10,969 nt of DNA from an uncultured Bacilli bacterium (GTDB lineage: Bacteria > Bacillota_I > Bacilli_A > RF39 > UBA660). Shown in pieces: positions 1 to 5,590 of this stretch. The DNA lies in NCBI GenBank assembly GCA_934130105.1, contig CAKOXL010000032.1, positions 1 to 10,969 on the forward strand, in the 5' to 3' direction. The translations under genes and the position numbers were made by a program. The first letter of the stretch is position 1; each line of letters begins with the position of its first letter. The notes under the pieces were generated by a model, which was not told the DNA's origin, searched no databases, and saw only the letters and a list, made by a program, of their open reading frames with translations.

Positions 1-46
1 TAATCAATCACATTTCTGTAATTAATTATTACACTTTTATAGTACC

Positions 47-72
47 AAAAAGGACTTAATAAAATTAAGTCC
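47..72 (-). other. Perfect 9-bp stem-loop; terminator-like on the minus strand
   Basis: The arms ggacttaat (52-60) and attaagtcc (64-72) are perfectly complementary around a 3-nt loop. Read on the minus strand, the stem is followed by TTTTTGG, which looks like an intrinsic terminator. On the plus strand there is no T-run after the stem. No minus-strand gene is visible to its right for it to terminate. It could instead be a subterminal hairpin from the left side of the decayed IS200/IS605-type element next to it, since such elements carry hairpins near both ends. The structure is seen directly; its role is not decided. Confidence 0.4.
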
Positions 73-151
73 ACATCGAAAAGATTAAAGAAAAACTTTT
101 AATTTTTCAAATCAAGAGGTAGTATTTACCACCACAGTATGGGTAATCCAT

Positions 152-283
152 TTCGGAAGTAAGACTGAGGTAACCAATAATTTAAGTATGGAATGTACTA
201 ACTGTGGTAATAAGAATGATAGAGATATTAATGCGAGTATCAATATTATGTTTGAAGGATTAAGAAAACATTATCAAAATTAA
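152..283 (+). pseudogene. tnpB: C-terminal remnant of an IS200/IS605-family TnpB
   Basis: The frame ending at the TAA at 281-283 reads GSKTEVTNNLSMECTNCG and then NKNDRDINASINIMFEGLRK. This is the end of a TnpB/OrfB transposon-encoded RNA-guided nuclease: the second zinc-knuckle CxxC, followed by the very conserved DRDINASINI block that holds the last RuvC Asp. Everything N-terminal is missing. The frame stays open only back to about 89 (TAA at 86-88), and upstream of about 152 it no longer looks like TnpB. A Phe stands where the first CxxCG knuckle would have its last Cys. The internal ATG at 188 has no convincing SD and could give only 31 residues. This is a dead fragment marking an old insertion that was later deleted. 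The family call is strong; the left limit of the homologous part is approximate. Confidence 0.8.
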
Positions 284-411
284 GAAACTAAGATGAAGTA
301 TAAATAAATAAAAATAATGAGTACGGTAGCGACTTTTCACGATTTAAGCCTATGGAGAATAGAGGATACTCTATCTATGAAGTAGGAAACTTGGAAGGTA
401 ACGACCAAGGC
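284..411 (+). ncRNA. Putative omega-RNA (reRNA) scaffold of the decayed TnpB element
   Basis: The stretch directly after the tnpB stop is clearly richer in G+C and more structured than the A+T-rich surroundings. That is the usual position of the right-end RNA that guides TnpB. Visible elements are a 6-bp hairpin (atagag 359-364, loop gata, ctctat 369-374), a cttgg...ccaag pairing (390-394 with 405-409), and two related GGTAGCGAC/GGTAACGAC motifs at about 325-333 and 397-405. The conserved-looking core runs from about 316 to 411. In intact systems the guide is the host sequence just outside the right end, so any guide here would lie downstream of about 436. The call rests on position and fold. 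Whether it is transcribed is unknown. Confidence 0.5.
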
Positions 412-435
412 GAATAAAAATTTTAATTTTTATTC
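412..435 (+). repeat. Near-perfect 24-nt palindrome at the right end of the IS remnant
   Basis: Eleven-nt arms (gaataaaaatt and aatttttattc) flank a 2-nt centre. The position right after the structured RNA segment suits a subterminal hairpin of an IS200/IS605 right end, which the single-strand transposase TnpA recognises. It is followed by TTTTG, so it could also act as a weak A/T-only terminator. The exact cleavage site of the element cannot be fixed from this copy. Confidence 0.5.
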
Positions 436-484
436 TTTTGTTCTTAAAAGTTTATTAAATATTACTAGATTTATTAGTTATACA

Positions 485-493
485 TGATATAAT
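485..493 (+). promoter_or_regulatory. Extended -10 promoter of the surface-protein gene
   Basis: TGATATAAT is a perfect TGnTATAAT extended -10 element. No good -35 hexamer lies 16-18 nt upstream, which an extended -10 can tolerate. It is 32 nt upstream of the ATG at 526 and lies outside the IS remnant, so the downstream gene has its own promoter. Confidence 0.6.
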
Positions 494-525
494 ATTAATA
501 TAAGTTTTATGAATATGGTGATAAT

Positions 526-1761
526 ATGAAAAAAAAGTCAAAGGTTAAGTTATTTAAACATCAAGCATTAATTACTGCTATTTCAGTTTTTTCTGTTGTA
601 ATAGCTATGGTTGGGAGTAGTTATGCGATTTTTTCGTCAACTTCGCAAGCAGATGAGTATAACGTTTTAAAAGTTGGTAAGCTTGAAGTTAGTTATGTTG
701 ATACTGGTGATGGCTATGGTGATGTGTTATCACTTAATGGGGCATATCCTACTAGTGATAGCGATGGGGCTAAGATAGAACCATATCGTTTTAGTATAAT
801 TAATACAGGCAGTATTGCTACTAATTTTAAAATTAAGATATTAACTGATGAATCTATTGTTAGTGAGGATGGTTGTCAGAATAATTTACTTGATTTTAAA
901 TATATAAAATATAAGTTTGATAATAATGATCCAGTGCTACTAAGTACGATGGAGGGTAATGATTATGTAATTTATGAAGCTGATAATTTACTTCCTAATA
1001 GTAGTGAGATACATGAAGTACGTGTTTGGATTGATGAGAATGCTAGTAATGAAATTCTAGGAAAACATTTCCATGGTAAGATTGTTGTAGAAAGCATTCA
1101 AAGCGGAGTTGATGATTCTTTATTAAAGGAATATAAAACTGGTACAATGGTAACTTTAAAAGATGGAAGTACATGGCATGTATTAGAAGATAGTAGTAAA
1201 AGTTCTATGTCAGTTACTTTATTAAGTGATTATAATTTAAATAGTGATGGTACATATAATACTAGTTGTAGAAAAGATATTAATAACACTGTTAATTGTA
1301 GTCCACAGGTTTTTGATTTAGAAAATTCGCGACCAACAGAAAATAACTCTTACTGTACTATGGATGATACAGGGTGCAATATGTTTATTCAAAATGGTAG
1401 CAGTGTAATTAAAGACTCTACTGTAAAAACATGGCTTGATAGCGTATATTTACCACAAATTACTAGTTCTTTTGCCGCAAGTGGAGCTGATACTACTGAT
1501 TTAGTTGTTACCTTGCCGTCAATGGAACAGTTAGCTAAAGTTGATGGTAAAAGTTTTGAACAAAATCAGATAACATTTACTTCATCTTGGCTTACTACAA
1601 CATCATATTGGACAAAAACAGCATCAAATATTAATTCATCATTTGTTTGGAGTGTAGTAGGTGACTATAATAATAGTTATATTAAATACGCAAATGATAA
1701 AGTAAGTGCTGGTGTTAGGCCAGTGATAACCACTTTAAAATCAAATATAAAAAATGGGTAA
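526..1761 (+). CDS. Secreted/surface protein with TasA/SipW-type N-terminus and C-terminal GVRPVI-type domain
   Basis: This is a 411-residue exported protein. The start is an ATG preceded at 5 nt by GGTGAT (517-522). Residues 1-13 are Lys-rich and residues 14-35 form one hydrophobic segment. They run into GSSYAIFSSTSQ and then YNVLKVGKLEVSY, the arrangement seen in TasA/camelysin-like proteins processed by the SipW signal peptidase in Firmicutes. Residues about 50-195 look like a beta-rich domain with an 'NTGS...NFKIKI' strand pattern. From about 199 a second domain begins (EYKTGTMVTLKDGSTWHVL). It has several Cys residues, including CTMDDTGC, and ends with SAGVRPVI (394-401), an ending I associate with extracellular Firmicutes domains. 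There is no LPXTG anchor and no C-terminal membrane helix, and no sipW or second tasA-like gene is in the window. The gene is monocistronic, flanked by its own promoter and terminator. A matrix, pilus-like or adhesion role is inference. Confidence 0.7.
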   Translation: MKKKSKVKLFKHQALITAISVFSVVIAMVGSSYAIFSSTSQADEYNVLKVGKLEVSYVDTGDGYGDVLSLNGAYPTSDSDGAKIEPYRFSIINTGSIATNFKIKILTDESIVSEDGCQNNLLDFKYIKYKFDNNDPVLLSTMEGNDYVIYEADNLLPNSSEIHEVRVWIDENASNEILGKHFHGKIVVESIQSGVDDSLLKEYKTGTMVTLKDGSTWHVLEDSSKSSMSVTLLSDYNLNSDGTYNTSCRKDINNTVNCSPQVFDLENSRPTENNSYCTMDDTGCNMFIQNGSSVIKDSTVKTWLDSVYLPQITSSFAASGADTTDLVVTLPSMEQLAKVDGKSFEQNQITFTSSWLTTTSYWTKTASNINSSFVWSVVGDYNNSYIKYANDKVSAGVRPVITTLKSNIKNG

Positions 1762-1786
1762 ACTTTAATTAGTTTTACCTTTTTTA
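1757..1786 (+). terminator. Intrinsic terminator after the surface-protein gene
   Basis: ggtaaact (1757-1764) pairs with agttttacc (1771-1779), with one bulged base, across a short A/T loop. It is followed directly by a six-T run. The left arm overlaps the TAA stop codon of the upstream gene, so the terminator is compact and specific to that gene. Confidence 0.75.
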
Positions 1787-1800
1787 CATGATGCGGTACT

Positions 1801-1899
1801 AGCAAGTATTGGGACAATATAATATATAGTGTTTAATTTTTAGTAAGCTAAATTTTTGTGGTATATTGTCTATAATATATTTTTTAATAAATGCTTGCT
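1801..1899. repeat. Nested ~100-nt inverted repeat overlapping the next promoter
   Basis: The outer arms agcaagtatt (1801-1810) and aatgcttgct (1890-1899) are complementary at 9 of 10 positions. The inner arms gacaatata (1813-1821) and tatattgtc (1862-1870) are perfectly complementary. A central hairpin tttag/ctaaa (1839-1843 with 1848-1852) lies inside. The right outer arm overlaps the -35 region of the promoter for the gene at 1953. No flanking target duplication is evident. It could be a small palindromic mobile element, a regulatory fold or an operator region. Only the symmetry is certain. Confidence 0.5.
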
Positions 1900-1923
1900 T
1901 TTTAAATGGCAGTGTGTTATAAT
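1895..1923 (+). promoter_or_regulatory. Promoter of the unknown membrane-protein gene
   Basis: The extended -10 element TGTTATAAT lies at 1915-1923. With an exact 17-nt spacer, the -35-like TTGCTT lies at 1895-1900. The predicted transcript start is about 20-25 nt before the TTG start at 1953, leaving a short leader that contains the SD. Confidence 0.65.
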
Positions 1924-1952
1924 ATAGCCCGTATTGAAAGAGGGGGATTTTC

Positions 1953-2969
1953 TTGAATAGATTAGATAAAGAAAAACGCAGACGTCTTCTTGTTGATGAT
2001 GACGATTATGATCTTGATGATATTATTACTGATGTTAATGATGAAATTAGTATTAGTGAAATACTAAAAGGAATTGGTGGCAAATTAAAAAATAATGCTA
2101 AATGGAATAATTTTAAATATATTAGTTCTACCGCTATTTTTGGTTTATTAGCATGTGCATCATTTGCTTCTATAATTTCAACTTTGTGTAATCCAACATT
2201 TATATTAGTAGCTATTGCTAAAGTAATATTAGGTGGTTTAGTTTTTGCTGGAAGTTTATTTATGACTATAAAAAGTTCACATCATAAAATAGTTTTAGGT
2301 GCTAAAAAAAGCAAAGCAGAAAAAAGAAGAAAAAGAAAAGAAAAGAAAGAATTAAGAAAAAAGAAAAGACAGTTAAAAAAAGCACTTAAAAAAGAGAAAA
2401 ATGATAGACCAAATATTAGCCTAGATGATTTAGAAATTAAAGATGAAAATGTAGATGATGATATAACAATGGCTGCTGATAACAGTGCTGATGATGAAAA
2501 TGTTGACTTAGATAAATTGGGAGAAGCAATTATTAAGAATACAGAAAAGGATATTTCTGAACAAGAAAATAACGAACAAGTTAATGATAAAGCTGATACT
2601 TATCCAAACTTTGTTATAGCTGGTTCTAAAGATAATGCTAATGATGGACCAAATATTAATTTAGATGAATTACAAGAAGATGTAGTTTACCAAAATAGTG
2701 ATAGTAAAAATGGTAATAATACTGTAAATAATGATATTAATGCTGAAGATATTTTGAAAATAAAATTATTCAGAGGATTTAAAAAAGCAGTAATAGAAAC
2801 ATCAAATGTTAGTTTTGTACCAGGAATTGGTGTTTACATTTACCCTATAATGAAAACAGATAAGAATGATATTACGTTCTTTGAAGCAGGATATAAGGCA
2901 GTTTATGGTGAAGTACCAACAAGTGTTGAGACAGAAAAACATAAAGTATACATGGTAAAACAATTATAA
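1953..2969 (+). CDS. Unknown two-helix membrane protein with basic linker and acidic LDxL motifs
   Basis: This is a 338-residue protein that I do not recognise. The start is a TTG preceded by a G-rich SD (AGAGGGGGA, 1939-1947). The N-terminus is strongly acidic after a short basic patch (DDDDYDLDDIITD, about 15-27). Two hydrophobic helices follow (about 55-79 and 82-105). A very basic, probably helical segment at 117-148 is rich in KKEKRRKRK-type sequence. An acidic, Asn-rich and probably disordered region (150-265) comes next. It holds three similar short motifs: NISLDDL (154-160), NVDLDKL (183-189) and NINLDEL (234-240). Two of these sit in the larger repeat D(R/G)PNI. The last 65 residues (about 270-338, with FVPGIGVYIYP) look folded and may be a conserved domain. 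Membrane topology and basic/acidic polarity suggest a membrane-anchored scaffold or a cytoplasmic-face interaction protein, but this is inference. It is monocistronic between its own promoter and terminator. Confidence 0.75.
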   Translation: MNRLDKEKRRRLLVDDDDYDLDDIITDVNDEISISEILKGIGGKLKNNAKWNNFKYISSTAIFGLLACASFASIISTLCNPTFILVAIAKVILGGLVFAGSLFMTIKSSHHKIVLGAKKSKAEKRRKRKEKKELRKKKRQLKKALKKEKNDRPNISLDDLEIKDENVDDDITMAADNSADDENVDLDKLGEAIIKNTEKDISEQENNEQVNDKADTYPNFVIAGSKDNANDGPNINLDELQEDVVYQNSDSKNGNNTVNNDINAEDILKIKLFRGFKKAVIETSNVSFVPGIGVYIYPIMKTDKNDITFFEAGYKAVYGEVPTSVETEKHKVYMVKQL

Positions 2970-2974
2970 TATAT

Positions 2975-3005
2975 AAGGTTTAGCTTTTGAGCTAGACCTT
3001 TTTTA
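2975..3005 (+). terminator. Intrinsic terminator after the unknown membrane protein
   Basis: aaggtttagct (2975-2985) pairs with agctagacctt (2990-3000) through an 11-bp stem with a single G-T pair and a tttg loop, followed by a T-run. It begins 5 nt after the stop codon. Confidence 0.85.
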
Positions 3006-3030
3006 TTTGCTTTTTGGTATATTAAAGCTA

Positions 3031-3059
3031 TTTCATTTTTCGTTTTATTTTGATACAAT
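3031..3059 (+). promoter_or_regulatory. Promoter of tex
   Basis: TGATACAAT (3051-3059) is an extended -10 with one mismatch to TATAAT. A weak -35-like TTTCAT lies at 3031-3036 with a 17-nt spacer. It is located between the upstream terminator and the SD of tex, with a predicted leader of only about 12-15 nt. Confidence 0.6.
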
Positions 3060-3078
3060 GATATTGGAGGCTAGAAAA

Positions 3079-5229
3079 ATGAATCAAGATATAATTTTAG
3101 AAATAAGTAATAACTTAAATATAAAACCAAAGCAAGTAGAAACGGTATTAAATTTACTTAGTGAAGGTAATACTATACCATTTATTGCTCGTTATAGAAA
3201 AGAAGCAACGGGAGCACTTGATGAAGAAGCAATTCGTAGTATTAACGAAGTATATGAATATCAAGTTAATCTATTAAAACGCAAGGAAGATGTTATTCGT
3301 TTAATTGATGAAAAAGGTTTACTAACAGATGAATTAAAGATAAATATTTTAAAATGTCAAAAGTTAGTAGAAGTAGAAGATTTATATCGTCCATATAAGG
3401 AAAAGAAAAAAACGAAAGCAACAGAAGCAATTAAAAATGGCTTAGAACCACTTGCTAAAATGATGATGTCTTTTCCAACTACTGGTAACTTAGAAGAAAT
3501 GGCTAAAAAATTTATAACTGAAAATGTTGAAACAGTAGAAAAAGCTGTTGAAGGCGCTAAATTCATCATTGCTGAATGGATTAGTGATAATGCAAGTTAT
3601 CGTAAATGGATTAGAAGTTTTGTATTTAGAAATGGTATCTTATCTACCAAAGTAAAAAAAGATAATAAAGATGAAAAGAAAGTATACGAAATGTATTATG
3701 ACTACAAAGAAGAAGTAAGAAACATTAAACCACATAGAATTCTTGCTATTAATAGGGCAGAAGATGAAAAAGTAATTACAGTATCTATTGATATAAATCA
3801 AGAAGAAATTACTGCTTATTTAGAATCAAAACTAATCAAAAATAAAAATAGCTTTGTAGTAAACGAAGTAATTGATGCGATTAAAGATAGTTTAAAAAGA
3901 CTAATTTATCCATCTATAGAAAGAGAAATTCGTAGTGAACTAACAGATAAAGCTAATGTTGTCGCTATTGAAAACTTTGGTAAAAATGTAGAAAGCTTAC
4001 TACTACAACCACCAATGAAAGAAAAAGTAGTATTAGCGTTTGACCCTGGTTATACAAATGGTTGCAAGTTAGCAGTTATTGATAAAACAGGAAAATATTT
4101 ATTTTCTACCGTTATAAAACCATTTGCAGCAAGTAATGCTTCTTTAGAACAAAGCAAAATAATACTAAAGAATTTATTAAATCAATATAATGTTGATATT
4201 GTAGCAATCGGTAATGGTACAGCTTCTCGTGAGAGTGAAGCGCTAGTAGCTGAGATTATTAAAACACTTGATAGAAAAGTAGAGTATATTATCGTAAGTG
4301 AAGCAGGGGCATCTATCTATAGTACTGAAAAAGTAGCTCAAGAAGAATTCCCTAACTTATCACCTAATGAGAGAAGTGCCGTTTCTATTGGTAGAAGATT
4401 ACAGGATCCTCTTGCTGAACTTGTAAAAATCCCACCAGAAGGAATAGGGGTAGGACTATATCAACATGATGTACCACAAAAAGATTTAAAAGAAAGCTTA
4501 GACTTTGTTGTCACAAAAGCCGTAAATAATGTTGGAGTAAATGTAAATACAGCCTCTCCATCTTTATTAAAATATGTATCAGGTATCACAAAAACTTATA
4601 TTGATAAAATCATTAAATATCGTGATAGTAAAGGAAAAATTAATTCAAGAGAAGAGTTAAAGAAACAAAAAATATTGAGTGATAAAGTATATGAACAAGC
4701 AATTGGCTTTTTAAGAATAACAGATGGCGATAATATCTTAGATGTTACAGATATTCATCCTGAAAGTTATGATGTTACTTTAAAATTACTTGAAAAAATA
4801 GGATGTACTACTAGTGATATTGGTAGTGAAAAATTGGTAAATGCTTTAAAAAATATAAATATTGAAGAAAAAGCTAAAGAATTAAATACGGATTTTTATA
4901 CTTTAGATGATATTGTAAAATCACTTTTAAAACCTAATCGTGATCCAAGAGATGAAATGCCAAAGCCTATTTTAAAAAGTGATGTATTACATGTAGAAGA
5001 CTTACATATTGGTGATAAACTACAAGGTACTGTTAGAAATGTCGTTGATTTTGGTTTATTTATCGATATTGGATTACATAATGATGGACTAGCTCATATT
5101 TCTAAATTATCAAAAGAATATATTAAGCACCCATCTGAATTATTTAGTGTTGGTGATATTGTTGACTGCTATGTAATTGATATTAAAAAAGATCAAGAAA
5201 AAGTTTCACTTAGTTTAATAGAAGAATAA
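3079..5229 (+). CDS. tex: Tex family S1 RNA-binding / transcription accessory protein
   Basis: At 716 residues this is close to the usual Tex length of about 720-785. The ATG at 3079 is chosen because GGAGG (3066-3070) sits 8 nt upstream. The frame is open back to 3007, but that stretch contains the promoter and encodes no Tex-like sequence. The N-terminal helical region starts with the Tex-like run IPFIARYRKEATGALDEE. A YqgF/RNase H-like domain begins around 316 (LAFDPGYTNGCKLAV, D322) and continues through GNGTASRE (378-385), VSEAGASIYS (406-415) and SIGRRLQDP (436-444). Helix-hairpin-helix motifs follow from about 485 (VNVNTAS, then ITKTYIDKIIKYRDSKG). The C-terminal S1 domain is at about 642-714 (GTVRNVVDFGLFIDIG). 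Tex is a cytoplasmic nucleic-acid-binding factor linked to transcription and RNA turnover. All domains are intact. It appears monocistronic, and no convincing terminator follows it. Confidence 0.96.
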   Translation: MNQDIILEISNNLNIKPKQVETVLNLLSEGNTIPFIARYRKEATGALDEEAIRSINEVYEYQVNLLKRKEDVIRLIDEKGLLTDELKINILKCQKLVEVEDLYRPYKEKKKTKATEAIKNGLEPLAKMMMSFPTTGNLEEMAKKFITENVETVEKAVEGAKFIIAEWISDNASYRKWIRSFVFRNGILSTKVKKDNKDEKKVYEMYYDYKEEVRNIKPHRILAINRAEDEKVITVSIDINQEEITAYLESKLIKNKNSFVVNEVIDAIKDSLKRLIYPSIEREIRSELTDKANVVAIENFGKNVESLLLQPPMKEKVVLAFDPGYTNGCKLAVIDKTGKYLFSTVIKPFAASNASLEQSKIILKNLLNQYNVDIVAIGNGTASRESEALVAEIIKTLDRKVEYIIVSEAGASIYSTEKVAQEEFPNLSPNERSAVSIGRRLQDPLAELVKIPPEGIGVGLYQHDVPQKDLKESLDFVVTKAVNNVGVNVNTASPSLLKYVSGITKTYIDKIIKYRDSKGKINSREELKKQKILSDKVYEQAIGFLRITDGDNILDVTDIHPESYDVTLKLLEKIGCTTSDIGSEKLVNALKNINIEEKAKELNTDFYTLDDIVKSLLKPNRDPRDEMPKPILKSDVLHVEDLHIGDKLQGTVRNVVDFGLFIDIGLHNDGLAHISKLSKEYIKHPSELFSVGDIVDCYVIDIKKDQEKVSLSLIEE

Positions 5230-5590
5230 TTAAACAAAAATGTTTTATAAAAAACAATTATAGACATTTATGATAGTGTAAATTGGTGTATTAATTAGTG
5301 TAAATTTAATAGAGAAAAATTAAAAAAAGTCGAAAAACGAAAACCTTATAAAATAAGAAAATTAAAAAAAGTTAAAAAAAGTCTGATTTTTTAGTGATGA
5401 AAAAATTACTTTAAAAGCCTTTTAAAATAAGGTAAATATTAAAAAATATTATATTTTAAAAAAATTTAAAAAATTAGTTTTATTGAAAAGTAAAAATGTC
5501 AAATTTTTGCTTTTTTTATTTTTTTCTTTACTTTCAAAAATGTTGATTATAAAATGGAATTAACAGGATATAGGAAGTGAGGAGTAAATT
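5230..5590. other. Very A+T-rich tex-nrdD intergenic region with iterations and A-tracts
   Basis: This 361-nt gap has no credible gene. It holds three gtgta cores at 5276, 5286 and 5298, spaced about one helical turn apart; two of them lie within identical tagtgtaaatt units (5274-5284 and 5296-5306). Next comes a run of A-tracts from 5315 to 5380, roughly helically phased, including an approximate direct repeat of aaaattaaaaaaagt at 5316 and 5358 (42 nt apart). An imperfect inverted repeat follows (5483-5494 with 5526-5537), enclosing T-runs. Together these suggest bent DNA and regulator binding upstream of the ribonucleotide reductase operon. The 16-mer ending in tagtgt at 5264-5279 matches only one half of the NrdR-box pattern as I remember it, so NrdR control is a guess. 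Confidence 0.5.
5544..5553 (+). promoter_or_regulatory. Possible -10 region of the nrdD operon
   Basis: The sequence tgattataaa (5544-5553) contains a TTATAA/TATAAA -10-like hexamer preceded by TG. It is 38 nt upstream of the nrdD ATG. No good -35 is present; the upstream segment is a T-run ending in tttact (5527-5532). It is the best candidate in the gap, but with weak support. Confidence 0.35.

Noticed and set aside
188..283. A standalone 31-codon gene starting at ATG 188
   Set aside because: The frame continues upstream and the peptide is the conserved TnpB C-terminus. There is no SD, so it is a fragment rather than a small gene.
3007..3078. Upstream start for tex at 3007 adding 24 residues
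   Set aside because: That stretch contains the terminator T-run edge and the TGATACAAT promoter, encodes a Phe-rich non-Tex sequence, and lacks an SD. The ATG at 3079 has GGAGG at 8 nt.
3357..3569. Minus-strand open frames inside tex and nrdD (also 7083-7277 and 7682-7873)
   Set aside because: They lie antisense within well-supported genes, have no SD or promoter, and encode sequences without recognisable features.
5483..5537. Imperfect inverted repeat before nrdD as a riboswitch or terminator
   Set aside because: The arms are almost pure A/T with a long T-rich loop, and the only -10-like site lies downstream of it, so it would not be in the nrd leader. It is mentioned only as part of the intergenic description.
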